DNA from: Haloimpatiens sp042688525
Lineage (GTDB): Bacteria > Bacillota > Clostridia > Clostridiales > Clostridiaceae
Assembly (NCBI RefSeq): GCF_042688525.2
Contig: NZ_JBHWAB010000001.1
Location: 1,860,001-1,924,000, forward strand
Direction: 5' to 3'
DNA: 64,000 nucleotides
The first letter of the stretch is position 1, and the number at the start of each line of letters is the position of its first letter. A program made the position numbers and the translations under genes. Below the pieces are notes generated by a model, which did not search any database, was not told the origin of the DNA, and was given only the letters and a program-made list of their open reading frames with translations. Shown one piece after another: positions 25,685 to 34,120 of this stretch.

Positions 25685-26929
25685 ATGAAAAAGGAAAAAT
25701 ATGTAGATAATATGAAAGAAACTTCTTTAATAATATCTGCTTCTAAAATAGATTCAGTAAAGATAAAAGATATTACAAAAAAATCAGTAAGAATTTATGA
25801 TGGAGGTTATATAGGAATAGCTGGTGGAATAGGGGAAGTTTCCACAGAAGAGTTAGAAAAGAAAGCAAAAGAAAATATAAAAAATAAGATTCCTTACGAA
25901 TATGAAATTAGTAAAGATAAGTGTATTAGTATAGATAAAACTAGTGAGGGTATGAATGATAAAGAACTTTTATCAGAAGGAGAAGAATTACTATCAAGGC
26001 TTTGTAAAGAAAATGAGGATTTTATCTTTAGTCATAAAATAACAATGATGGAACGCAGTACATCTTTAAGTAATGATGAAAATTTAAATTTATCTTATAA
26101 AGATAAAAGTATATGTACTGAATTGATTTTCAAGGAAAAATCTTCTTCAAGTATATTTGATGGTTTTATAGGCTATGAAGGAAGAAAATATAATAGAGAA
26201 CAGTATTTAAACATGGCTTCTCGAATTTTAAAGGCTTATAAAAATGAAGTTAGTCTTCCTTTGGAGGGGAAATATAAAGTAGGAGTATATATGGATTCCT
26301 GCGAAGAATTATTTTTACAAATTTTTTCTAAAGATTTAAATGGTAGAACATTTAAAAAAGGCGGCTCCATATTTTCTGAAAAAACAGGAAAGAAATTATT
26401 TAATGAAAATTTTACTCTTATGCAAACTAAAAATCCTAAAGATGTATGTTTACAACCATATTTTGATATGGAAGGTACAGTTACAGAGGATTATTCTTAT
26501 AATCTTATAGAGAATGGAGTACTGCTTTCTCCATATACAGATAAAAAGACATCTAAATTGTATAATTTAAAAAATACAGCAGCTGCTTCTGGAAATTATG
26601 ATGAGGTACCAACTTTGGGAGTACCTACATTAAAGGTAAAACCAAGTAATAAAACTTTAAAGGAATTATTTAACGGGGAAGAAGGAATACTTGTTTATAT
26701 AGCTTCTGGTGGAGACTACACTTCCTCTGGAAAGTTTGGTACGCCAGTGCAGTTAGCTTTTTTGTTTGATGGAGAGCATATAATTGGAAGACTTCCAGAA
26801 CTTCAAATATCTTCTGATGTGTATAAAATGTTCAATGAAGACTTTTTAGGAGTTTGTAGTGATTCTCTCTTTGGTTTAGAGGGTGGAAAAGTAATGGTTA
26901 TGAATATGGATGTAAAAAACATGAAATAG
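25685..26929 (+). CDS. tldE: TldE/PmbA-family protease subunit
   Basis: About 414 residues. It is homologous to TldD over most of its length but lacks the HExxxH motif, as expected for TldE, which completes the active heterodimer. Typical parts are FKKGGSIFSEKTGKKLFNENFTL and the C-terminal GLEGGKVMVMNMDVKNMK. An ATG at 25658 would overlap tldD, but AAGGGGTG at 25667-25674 points to the ATG at 25685. Co-transcribed with tldD and ended by the hairpin at 26957. Confidence 0.9.
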   Translation: MKKEKYVDNMKETSLIISASKIDSVKIKDITKKSVRIYDGGYIGIAGGIGEVSTEELEKKAKENIKNKIPYEYEISKDKCISIDKTSEGMNDKELLSEGEELLSRLCKENEDFIFSHKITMMERSTSLSNDENLNLSYKDKSICTELIFKEKSSSSIFDGFIGYEGRKYNREQYLNMASRILKAYKNEVSLPLEGKYKVGVYMDSCEELFLQIFSKDLNGRTFKKGGSIFSEKTGKKLFNENFTLMQTKNPKDVCLQPYFDMEGTVTEDYSYNLIENGVLLSPYTDKKTSKLYNLKNTAAASGNYDEVPTLGVPTLKVKPSNKTLKELFNGEEGILVYIASGGDYTSSGKFGTPVQLAFLFDGEHIIGRLPELQISSDVYKMFNEDFLGVCSDSLFGLEGGKVMVMNMDVKNMK

Positions 26930-26938
26930 AAAGATGGC

Positions 26939-27050
26939 ATAAATTTTATATTTATTACAAAAGCTCTATTAGATATATTCTAATAGGGCTTTTGTAAATT
27001 ATAAATTTGACATGTAAAAATGAAGTTCAGTAATATACTATTGAATTTAC
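26939..27050. repeat. 112-bp direct repeat R112, copy 1, including a terminator
   Basis: Nearly identical to 33392-33503 (two visible differences). It contains the hairpin ACAAAAGC..CTATTAGA paired with TCTAATAG..GCTTTTGT at 26957-26995, which can act as the tldE terminator. Confidence 0.85.
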
Positions 27051-27090
27051 TATGTTATAATGTAAAAATGAAACATAAAATAATTAATAA

Positions 27091-27346
27091 TTCAACTTTC
27101 GTAGTTGAAAACAATCGCTACGAAAAATGATATATTGCTCTGAAACCTTTCACTTCAGTAACAAGTTCTAAGCTTTACTCATATTGAAAAAAGATTTTTT
27201 AATTAATATTCCGTAGGAATCGGTAATTAAAAAATGACTTTTTTCAAATTCGTAAAGCTAAGAACTTGTAAACTTTGTTCAAATGTTTCTTACGCAATAT
27301 ATCATTTTCCTTCGCTAAACAGTATTTTCTCATTGTGAAAGTTGAG
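27091..27346. mobile_element. 256-bp palindromic element, copy 3, with target duplication
   Basis: It starts TTCAACTTTCG and ends GTGAAAGTTGAG, with apex ATTCC-GTA-GGAAT. Target duplication TTAATAA lies at 27084-27090 and 27347-27353. It ends 36 bases before rlmD, so its transcript would place a long hairpin in that gene's leader. Confidence 0.9.
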
Positions 27347-27382
27347 TTAATAATAAATACAGTAGTATAAAGGATGGATATA

Positions 27383-28804
27383 ATGAATAATATTAAGCAT
27401 AATTTCAAGAAAAACTCTAAGAATAATTGGAAATCTAACAAAAAAACTCATAAGAAAAGAAATTTAAAAAAAGAAACTGCAGTGGTTAAATGCATAGGTA
27501 TGGATGAAGATGGAAAAGGTATAATAATTTATAATAAAGAGAAGGTAGCAGTTCCATATTTGTTGGAAGGTGAAACGGCAGCAGTTGAGATATTAAGAAA
27601 TGGTAAATATGTTACAGGACGTATAATTGAAATCAAGAAAGCATCTTTGTATAGAGTGAAACCTAAATGTCCTTGTTATAATGAATGTGGTGGATGTCAG
27701 ATGCAGCATATGTCTTATGAAGGACAATCACAATTCAAACAAAAATTTGTTGAAGAGCTTATGAAATCTTATGGTAAAGTAAATCCAATAATAACTATGG
27801 AAGAGCCATATTATTACCGAAATAAGATACATGCAACTTATACTTATGGAAAAAAAGGACAGATTGTTTCAGGTTTTTACGAAGAAAGTAGCCATAGAAT
27901 AATTCCAATTGAACGTTGTATAATTCAAAATCCTAAAGCGGATGAGATAAATGCTTCAATTAGAGAACTTATGAAATCATTTAAGATGAAACCTTATGAT
28001 GAGGTAAGAGGTGAGGGATTTTTAAGACATGTTCTAATCAAAACAGGATTTGCTACGAAAGAAGTTATGGTTGTATTAGTTGTAAGTTCTTCTGTTTTTC
28101 CTTCAAAGAACAATTTTGTTAAGGCATTATTAAAGAAGCATCCTGAGATTACAACAATTATAATGAATGTGAACAACAAAAAAACCAGTATGGTGCTTGG
28201 AGATAGAGAGAAAGTTATATATGGAAAAGGCAGAATTAAAGATATACTATGTGATTGTACTTTTGATATATCTCCAAAATCTTTTTATCAAATTAATCCT
28301 GTGCAAACACATAAGCTGTACAGCAAAGCTATTGATATGGCCCATTTCAATGGAGATGAGGTTGTTATGGATGCTTACTCTGGTATAGGTACTATTGGAC
28401 TTATTATGAGTAAAAAAGTAAAATCAGTTATTGGAGTTGAATTAAATAAAGATTCTGTAAAGGATGCTATTAAGAATTCCAAGTTAAATAACATAAAAAA
28501 TGCACGTTTCTATGAAGGTGATGCAGGTGAATTTATGGTGGATATGGACCAAGCTGGGGAAAAATTAGATGTAGTTATGATGGACCCACCGAGAAGTGGC
28601 AGTGATGAGAAGTTTTTATCTTCTCTAGTTAAAATGAGCCCAAAGAGGGTTATTTATATTTCCTGCAACCCTGTAACACAAGCACGTGATTTGAAATTTT
28701 TAACAAAACATGGCTATAAAGTGGAAGAAATTCAACCTGTTGACATGTTTTGTCAGACATATCATGTAGAAAATGTTGTAGGATTATGCCGTAAAAACTT
28801 TTGA
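27383..28804 (+). CDS. Fe-S 23S rRNA (uracil-5)-methyltransferase (RumA/RlmD family)
   Basis: About 473 residues. A very basic N-terminus (about 1-30) precedes a TRAM-like RNA-binding domain, then the [4Fe-4S] ligands in CPCYNECGGCQMQH, and a C-terminal methyltransferase: QINPVQTHKLY, DAYSGIGTIGL for SAM binding, MMDPPRSG, and the catalytic Cys in YISCNPVTQARDL. It makes 5-methyluridine in rRNA, or possibly tRNA. An ATG at 27374 lies inside the AAAGGATGG ribosome site; the next ATG at 27383 is chosen. Confidence 0.92.
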   Translation: MNNIKHNFKKNSKNNWKSNKKTHKKRNLKKETAVVKCIGMDEDGKGIIIYNKEKVAVPYLLEGETAAVEILRNGKYVTGRIIEIKKASLYRVKPKCPCYNECGGCQMQHMSYEGQSQFKQKFVEELMKSYGKVNPIITMEEPYYYRNKIHATYTYGKKGQIVSGFYEESSHRIIPIERCIIQNPKADEINASIRELMKSFKMKPYDEVRGEGFLRHVLIKTGFATKEVMVVLVVSSSVFPSKNNFVKALLKKHPEITTIIMNVNNKKTSMVLGDREKVIYGKGRIKDILCDCTFDISPKSFYQINPVQTHKLYSKAIDMAHFNGDEVVMDAYSGIGTIGLIMSKKVKSVIGVELNKDSVKDAIKNSKLNNIKNARFYEGDAGEFMVDMDQAGEKLDVVMMDPPRSGSDEKFLSSLVKMSPKRVIYISCNPVTQARDLKFLTKHGYKVEEIQPVDMFCQTYHVENVVGLCRKNF

Positions 28805-28966
28805 TTTTATTAGCATTTTAGTAGTTTTGTGAGTTCTATTCGTTTAGTAAAAATAGTGAAAATTACGCCCCAAAAGACCTGAAAAGAAGTATAGAAATAT
28901 GATATGGTATGTGGAAACACGTTAGCAAATAGTTAATTTTTTATTTCTAAAATAGAAAATGAGTAG

Positions 28967-29005
28967 TAAAAAATCCTGAATTCGAATGAGTTCAGGATTT
29001 TTTGG
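28967..29005 (+). terminator. Intrinsic terminator after the rRNA methyltransferase
   Basis: AAAAAATCCTGAA pairs with TTCAGGATTTTTT around a 10-base loop. The remaining gap holds a short frame ending at 29138 (EIIYSVPEEYILSDITN and on) that looks like a degraded gene end of unknown origin. Confidence 0.8.
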
Positions 29006-29160
29006 TAGTAAGTCAAAATTTTTAAATCAGGAGATAATTTATTCAGTTCCTGAAGAATATATCTTATCAGATATTACAAATATATCAGCTTATGACCAAA
29101 TAAGATTTATGATTAGATTTGCTAAAAGTCAAAAATAATATAAAAACAGATATTTATATA

Positions 29161-29206
29161 TTGACAATCTAAAAAATTAGACTATAATAAAAAAATAGAC
29201 TATAAT
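29161..29206 (+). promoter_or_regulatory. Strong promoter with overlapping inverted repeat
   Basis: TTGACA (29161) and TATAAT (29183) are 16 bases apart. The spacer contains AATCTAAAAAATTAGACT, an inverted repeat suited to repressor binding, and the ATAGACTATAATAAAAAA block is directly repeated (second TATAAT at 29201). It drives the regulator at 29228 and probably the hydrolase after it. Confidence 0.7.
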
Positions 29207-29227
29207 AAAAAAGGAGAATATAGCCAA

Positions 29228-29737
29228 ATGAATATTGAAAAGTTGATACTGAATCCTGCCAGGCTTCGAATCCTGCAATTTATTTTACTAAACGAAAGAA
29301 CAACTGTTTCAGCAATTCTAGAAACACTTACGGATATTCCAAGAGCTACTATTTATCATCACATTAAGCTTTTAGATGAGAATGGTCTTATTCATGTGGT
29401 GGAGGAAAAAAGGGTAAGAAATACCATAGAGAAGGTTTATGCCATGAATAAGAAAAATGACATGTTAAAACACGACAATCCAGTTAAGCTTGCTACTGCA
29501 TTTTTCATAGAACTTTTACAAGAACTCCAATTTTATTTAGGTAAATCCGATGCAGATTGTGTTCGAGATAAGGTGTTTTTTAACACTGCGCTTTTAGCAG
29601 TTACAGATGAGGAATACGATGTACTTTTAAAAGAAATTAAGGATATTCTTGAAAAGTATATTAAAAATAAAAAGACACCCGAGAGAAAATTGCGGAAGCT
29701 ATCAATGATTTCAAGTTTGCCTGTAGATAAGGTTTAG
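29228..29737 (+). CDS. ArsR-like winged-helix regulator
   Basis: 169 residues. The winged helix spans about 1-75 (LNPARLRILQFIL, then IPRATIYHHIKLLDENGLIHVVEEKRVRNTIEKVYAM), as in the HTH_20/ArsR-like group, followed by a helical C-terminal domain of unknown ligand. AAAGGAG lies 8 bases before the ATG. A hydrolase gene starts 52 bases downstream. The promoter overlaps an inverted repeat, so it probably represses itself and the hydrolase. Base composition is slightly richer in G+C than its neighbours, which could mean transfer. Confidence 0.82.
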   Translation: MNIEKLILNPARLRILQFILLNERTTVSAILETLTDIPRATIYHHIKLLDENGLIHVVEEKRVRNTIEKVYAMNKKNDMLKHDNPVKLATAFFIELLQELQFYLGKSDADCVRDKVFFNTALLAVTDEEYDVLLKEIKDILEKYIKNKKTPERKLRKLSMISSLPVDKV

Positions 29738-29789
29738 GTAGGTAAAAATAATACAACTATATAGTAATCTCTAGAAAAGAGGTGTTAAC

Positions 29790-30563
29790 ATGAAATTCCA
29801 CGAATTTGGAGATCCTGAAAATCAACATATTATGCTAATCCACGGTGGTGGAAATGCATGGTGGAATTATCTAAGACAGGCACGAAAACTATCGGAAAAG
29901 TACCATGTTATTTTACCAACTTTAGATGGACACGGAGAGGAATTTGCAACTGATTATATTTCAACTGAGGATACTGCCGATAAGCTTTTGAGTTATATTC
30001 AGAAAAATTGCAACGGAAAGTTATTTGCACTGTGTGGTGTATCGTTGGGAGGTCAAATTGTTATAGAATTGCTTTCTCGTAAAGCAGATTTAGTGCAAAA
30101 GGCAATCATTGATGGTTCTGTCTGCTACCCTGTGCCAAATGTAAAAAGGTTTTGTATTGCAAACGTTAAGCTTTTCAGAAGTTTTTTATTCAGTAAAAAA
30201 GCTTGCAAATTTGAACTTGCTGCTATGTCTAAAATGTTACCACAAAAAATGCTCTATCCCAAGGAAATACAGGAATTATATTTACAGGACTTGCCAAGAC
30301 TAAGGAAAGAAACTTTATATGCAATGTATCGTACCTATATGAATTATTCCATCAAGGATAGTTTAAGAGAGTGCCAGGCGGATGTTATGTATTGGTATGG
30401 AGAAAAAGAAATGAAGTGTGTCAAAAAATCGGCCAAGCTTTTCCAATCCTACGTGAAAAACTGTAAAATCTATGAGGCAAAGGATTATGGTCATGGGTAT
30501 CTTGCAGTATATTTACCTGAAGAATGGCTGGAACTTGCACAGAATTTTTTTGAAAGTACATAA
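29790..30563 (+). CDS. Alpha/beta hydrolase
   Basis: 257 residues. MLIHGGGNAWW is the oxyanion-loop region, LCGVSLGGQ is the nucleophile elbow (Ser in GxSxG), IIDGS follows, and the late DYGHGY supplies the likely catalytic His. The cytoplasmic substrate is unknown. It is clearly similar to the hydrolase at 34121 (LPTLDGHGEE against LPSLDGHDIEE, and GVSLGG in both). Each copy follows its own winged-helix regulator, so a drug- or lipid-responsive esterase is plausible. Confidence 0.85.
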   Translation: MKFHEFGDPENQHIMLIHGGGNAWWNYLRQARKLSEKYHVILPTLDGHGEEFATDYISTEDTADKLLSYIQKNCNGKLFALCGVSLGGQIVIELLSRKADLVQKAIIDGSVCYPVPNVKRFCIANVKLFRSFLFSKKACKFELAAMSKMLPQKMLYPKEIQELYLQDLPRLRKETLYAMYRTYMNYSIKDSLRECQADVMYWYGEKEMKCVKKSAKLFQSYVKNCKIYEAKDYGHGYLAVYLPEEWLELAQNFFEST

Positions 30564-30594
30564 ATCAGAATAGGATAAAATAGGAGTTGATAAA

Positions 30595-30744
30595 TTGAAA
30601 CAAAACCAATCTTTATACATACCCCTTGGTCTAAAAACAAGAACGGAACTGTTTGAAGGCTTTGGAAAGGCTGAACTTATTAAATCAGATATAGTAACCT
30701 TTGTAGCAGGAGCAATAGATACAATTATATATAATTACAAATAA
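30595..30744 (+). CDS. Small 49-residue protein, possibly a truncated mobile-element gene
   Basis: The TTG start has AGGAG 8 bases upstream. The 49-residue product reads YIPLGLKTRTELFEGFG, then AELIKSDIVTFVAGAIDTIIY, so its C-terminal half is partly hydrophobic. The pattern recalls the small N-terminal membrane proteins of conjugative elements, cut short, but this is from memory only. It could be a relic of an integrated element. A terminator follows at once. Confidence 0.4.
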   Translation: MKQNQSLYIPLGLKTRTELFEGFGKAELIKSDIVTFVAGAIDTIIYNYK

Positions 30745-30775
30745 CACTACTTTTTTGGTAGTGTTTATTTTATGC
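30743..30775 (+). terminator. Intrinsic terminator
   Basis: AACACTAC pairs with GTAGTGTT around a T-rich loop, followed by TATTTTAT. Confidence 0.75.
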
Positions 30776-30861
30776 TCAATATCAAGTGTAGTAATTATGT
30801 TTACAAAAGATATTACAAATATGCTATTAAATATTAAAGTTTTTAAAATTATTTTATTAAT

Positions 30862-30894
30862 GATAATGAAAATCTTTATCATTTATGCTATAAT
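30862..30894 (+). promoter_or_regulatory. Fur box overlapping a promoter upstream of tetR/MATE
   Basis: GATAATGAAAATCTTTATC (30862-30880) matches 17 of 19 positions of the Fur consensus GATAATGATAATCATTATC. A TATAAT -10 box lies at 30889-30894, so the site covers the -35/spacer region and would repress when iron is plentiful. Confidence 0.65.
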
Positions 30895-31001
30895 GAATTC
30901 AGGAGCTCCTAACTAATGTGTTTTTTTACAAGAATTATAAAGTAATTAAAATATTAACACCACATTGTTATGAAAGGATGATTGAAGAAAAGGGGAGAAT
31001 G

Positions 31002-31631
31002 ATGGGAGATAAACTTGATACAAGAGAAAAAATATTAGCAGCTGCAAAGTTAGAATTTCTACAACATGGTTTTGAAAAAGCTTCTATGCGCATTATTTGC
31101 AAAAAGGCAAATGTGACTACTGGAGCTGCATATTTCTTTTTTAGAGATAAGGATGATATATTTTATCAACTTGTAAGTGATAAAGCCGAAGAACTTTTAA
31201 ATCGTATAATAGTAACTGAAAGTGAAAATGAGAAAATTCGTGAAAATGATGAAATTCCTATAGAGAGTGCTAGTGATATTGATGCATCTAAGATTAAAGA
31301 TATCATGAAATATATGTATGATAATATTGAAATTTTTATACTTTTATTTTGTAAATCAATTGGTTCTTCTATGGAAAATTTCTATGATAGTATGATAGAA
31401 ATTGTTGAAAATTTAAGTAGGAAATATATTATGAATAAGCGAGATACAGGTGAAATAAGTGTGTATTTTGATGAAAATACATATCATAATCTCGTAAGTT
31501 TGGAAATCTCATCCATTATAGAACCCATTCGACATCAGCTTCCTAGGGAAGAAGCATTGAAACAAGTTGATGCTATTGCTAAATTTTTTTACGGAGGTTG
31601 GAATGAATTGATGCATTTTAAAAAGAAGTAG
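31002..31631 (+). CDS. TetR-family regulator (upstream of MATE pump)
   Basis: About 209 residues. The HTH domain has DTREKILAAAKLEFLQHGFEKASMRIICKKANVTTGAAYFFFRDKDDIFYQL, which is TetR-like, then a helical ligand domain. The frame is open from 30918 and several starts are possible (30978, 30999, 31002). AGGGGAG just upstream and the usual family beginning MGDKLDTREK favour 31002, but the spacing is short. A palindrome downstream, before the MATE gene, is its likely operator. Confidence 0.85.
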   Translation: MGDKLDTREKILAAAKLEFLQHGFEKASMRIICKKANVTTGAAYFFFRDKDDIFYQLVSDKAEELLNRIIVTESENEKIRENDEIPIESASDIDASKIKDIMKYMYDNIEIFILLFCKSIGSSMENFYDSMIEIVENLSRKYIMNKRDTGEISVYFDENTYHNLVSLEISSIIEPIRHQLPREEALKQVDAIAKFFYGGWNELMHFKKK

Positions 31632-31677
31632 TATTTTAATTTTATTAATAGTAAAGCATGTTTTTATTTTTAGCCTC

Positions 31678-31696
31678 AACATAACACTGTTATGTT
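31678..31696 (+). promoter_or_regulatory. TetR operator candidate before the MATE gene
   Basis: AACATAACACTGTTATGTT is a 7-5-7 palindrome 62 bases before the MATE start. A weaker TGTTATG half site lies at about 30966 before tetR. The TAACACTGTTA core is shared with the unrelated tetR operon at 4187. Confidence 0.6.
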
Positions 31697-31758
31697 ACTT
31701 AAAAGCGTCTTAAATAGTAGAAAATTATGTAATAAGAAATAAAAAATAGGAGGTTAAT

Positions 31759-33114
31759 ATGAGTCAAGTAAGAAATGAATTATTAGAACAAAGTCCATTA
31801 CGTCTAATGATAAAATTAAGTGTTCCTGCAATTATTGGTATGGTTGTTATTGGATTATATTCTTTCATGGATGGTGTTTTTGCTGGGCAATTAATAGGCG
31901 AAAATGCTATGGGAGCAATTTCTGTTGCATATCCTCTTACATTTTTTAATAGTGGTATTGCAACTTTGATTGGGGTTGGTTCTTCTTCTATATTAGCAAG
32001 AGCCATAGGAAAAAAGGATACAGAGACTGTAGATAAAATTATGGGAAACCTATTATCTTTAGTACTTATTTTTTCAACTATTATTACGATAATAGGAATT
32101 GTTTTTACAAAAGAATTGTTATATATGAGTGGTGCAAAAGGAGAGATTTTAGAGCTTGCTATTAGATATTTGCGTATTGTATTTATTGGTTCCATTTTTG
32201 TAAATTTTGCTCAAAGTGCCAATATGGTTATGCGCGGCGAAGGACTTATGAAAAAAGCAATGCTTATTATGGGAATAGGAGCCATAATAAATATTATTTT
32301 AGATCCTATTTTTATAACAGCCTTTGGTGAAAAAGGTATTGAAGGAGCAGCAGTAGCAACTGTTACTTCACAAATTCTTCAAGCGGTTATTACTATGATT
32401 TATTTTGTAAAGAAAAGTAAAAATGTAAGATTTCATAAAATAAGAATTGAAAAAAGTCTTATACCTGAATTGTTTTCTGTAGGAGTATCTGCTATGCTTA
32501 TGCAGCTTATGTCTATTGTCCAACAGACTTTGTTGTATAGAATGGCAGGCCAATATGGAGGAAATGAACAAGTAATTTTAATGGGAGCATCTTTAAGAAT
32601 TCAAGCATTTTCATTTATTCCTCTTTGGGGAATTAGTCAAGGATTACAACCAGTTGTTGGAACAAACTATGGAGCAAAACTATATGATAGAGTAAAGAAA
32701 TCCACTAATATATTCATTATAGGCGCAACTGTACTAGCGTGTTTGTTCTGGGTACCAATAGAACTGTTCCCAAATAAAGTATTATCTTTATTTATTACAA
32801 ATCAAGACATAGTTAATAAGGGAATTGTGAATTTTAGGCTTATGTATAGTTTATTTCCGCTTTTAGGAATGATGATAATAGGAATTACGTTTTTCCAATG
32901 TATAGGAAATGGAAAAAATGCAGGAATTATGGTTTTACTTAGACAAATTGTATTATTTGTTCCGGCAATTATAGTTTTACCAAAGGTTTGGGGAATTGAT
33001 GCAGTATGGTTTTCTTCACCATTGGTAGATGGAATTGTAGTTGCTTTATCTTTAATACTTTTATTAAAAGAGTATTCTAAGATGAACCATGTACAATACA
33101 ATGAAAGTATGTAG
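31759..33114 (+). CDS. MATE-family multidrug efflux transporter
   Basis: 451 residues with about 12 membrane helices in two similar halves, typical for MATE (NorM/DinF/MepA) pumps that expel cationic drugs using Na+ or H+ gradients. It starts SQVRNELLEQSPLRLMIKLSVPAIIGMV, with FMDGVFAGQLIG and VGSSSILARAIGKKD in the first half, as in MepA-like members. TAGGAGG lies 8 bases before the ATG. The preceding TetR gene and palindrome indicate drug-induced derepression, and the Fur box further upstream adds possible iron control. Confidence 0.93.
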   Translation: MSQVRNELLEQSPLRLMIKLSVPAIIGMVVIGLYSFMDGVFAGQLIGENAMGAISVAYPLTFFNSGIATLIGVGSSSILARAIGKKDTETVDKIMGNLLSLVLIFSTIITIIGIVFTKELLYMSGAKGEILELAIRYLRIVFIGSIFVNFAQSANMVMRGEGLMKKAMLIMGIGAIINIILDPIFITAFGEKGIEGAAVATVTSQILQAVITMIYFVKKSKNVRFHKIRIEKSLIPELFSVGVSAMLMQLMSIVQQTLLYRMAGQYGGNEQVILMGASLRIQAFSFIPLWGISQGLQPVVGTNYGAKLYDRVKKSTNIFIIGATVLACLFWVPIELFPNKVLSLFITNQDIVNKGIVNFRLMYSLFPLLGMMIIGITFFQCIGNGKNAGIMVLLRQIVLFVPAIIVLPKVWGIDAVWFSSPLVDGIVVALSLILLLKEYSKMNHVQYNESM

Positions 33115-33129
33115 TGAAGTTTTTATTAA

Positions 33130-33229
33130 TTCAACTTTCGTAGGTGAAAAATAGTCGTTGCGCGAAATGACATCTCGCTCTGAAATAGTTTCCTTCGCTA
33201 GACAGTATTTTTGTACTGTAAAAGTTGAG
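33130..33229. mobile_element. 100-bp internal-deletion copy of the palindromic element
   Basis: Both ends are kept (TTCAACTTTCGTAGG and GTAAAAGTTGAG) and the central hairpin is lost. Perfect 7-bp duplication TTATTAA lies at 33123-33129 and 33230-33236, so it inserted as an element and then shrank, or moved as a short form. Confidence 0.85.
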
Positions 33230-33237
33230 TTATTAAT

Positions 33238-33380
33238 ATAAAAATAATTAGTGCAAAAAATAATTAGTCCAAAATAATTAGTTTAAAAATGATTAGTGCA
33301 AAAAATAATTAGTCCAAAATAATTAGTTTAAAAATGATTAGTGCAAAAAAATAATTAGTCCAAAAATAATTAGTGAAAAT
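33238..33380. repeat. Short tandem repeat, about 15-bp unit
   Basis: Nine ATTAGT units of 14-16 bp follow one another (tails GCAAAAAATA, CCAAAATA, TTAAAAATG). They form a 45-bp higher-order unit present twice exactly and once in variant form. No coding potential; the copy number is probably variable. Confidence 0.8.
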
Positions 33381-33391
33381 CAATAAATATA

Positions 33392-33503
33392 ATAAATTTT
33401 ATATTTATTACAAAAGCTCTATTAGATATATTCTAATAGGGCTTTTGTAAATTATAAATTTGATATGTAAAAGTGAAGTTCAGTAATATACTATTGAATT
33501 TAC
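33392..33503. repeat. 112-bp direct repeat R112, copy 2, including a terminator
   Basis: Almost identical to 26939-27050, with the same terminator hairpin. It lies 6.45 kb from copy 1, downstream of the MATE gene and the tandem repeat. Confidence 0.85.
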
Positions 33504-33606
33504 ATGTGTATGATGGAATTACTAGCATTTTTGGTAGTTCAGAAAGTATCATTAAATTCTACAAGATGGTTTTATTGATTTCAATTTTTATAAGTGATAT
33601 AATGAG

Positions 33607-33636
33607 TTTAGCAACTAAAATAGTTTAGCTGCTAAA
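33607..33636 (+). promoter_or_regulatory. Two tandem MarR operator candidates
   Basis: TTTAGCAACTAAA (33607-33619) and TTTAGCTGCTAAA (33624-33636) share the inverted repeat TTTAG-N3-CTAAA, with centres 17 bp apart, immediately before the marR ribosome site. Confidence 0.65.
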
Positions 33637-33655
33637 TATATTGGAGGTATACAGG

Positions 33656-34102
33656 ATGAAAATTGAAAACACCGATTTTTTTGAAAGAACTTATCGAATT
33701 ATCAATAAGTATAATCATAAAACAAAGAAACCTAAAAGCTATGGAACGGAGCATTTACTATATAGTTCTGAAGTGCACATGATAGAAGTAATTGGACACC
33801 ATAGTGCATTAACTTCAACACAAATAGCAACATTACAAGGCGTTACAAAAGGTGCTGTATCACAAACTGTTAGCAAATTGCAAAAAAAAGGACTAATCTA
33901 TAAATCGGTTTCTTCAAATGGAAACAATGAAATTTTGATTACATTAAGCGATACAGGGAAAATTATCTATCAAAACCATCTAAAGTTTCATAAGAATTTA
34001 ATTAGTCAATTATCTATATTAGCAGACGAATTGACACCAGAAAGTACGGCTACTTTGCAGAAAATGTTGAATGTAATAGAAGAAACTTTAGATAACAACT
34101 AA
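33656..34102 (+). CDS. MarR-family transcriptional regulator
   Basis: About 148 residues. The winged helix covers LTSTQIATLQGVTKGAVSQTVSKLQKKGLIYKSVSSNGNNEILITLSDTGK, a clear MarR signature. A TTG at 33641 is in frame but overlaps the ribosome site; GGAGG at 33643-33647 puts the start at ATG 33656. The tandem palindromes directly upstream suggest autorepression. It is paired with the hydrolase 18 bases downstream, which it probably controls. Confidence 0.88.
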   Translation: MKIENTDFFERTYRIINKYNHKTKKPKSYGTEHLLYSSEVHMIEVIGHHSALTSTQIATLQGVTKGAVSQTVSKLQKKGLIYKSVSSNGNNEILITLSDTGKIIYQNHLKFHKNLISQLSILADELTPESTATLQKMLNVIEETLDNN

Positions 34103-34120
34103 TTGAAGGAAGGGGTAAAA

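Noticed and set aside
31764..32195. 143-residue minus-strand frame inside the MATE gene
   Set aside because: Antisense shadow of a hydrophobic plus-strand gene; composition and position give no support.
33238..33380. Possible CRISPR array
   Set aside because: The units are contiguous and about 15 bp with no unique spacers, and no cas genes are present; it is a simple tandem repeat.
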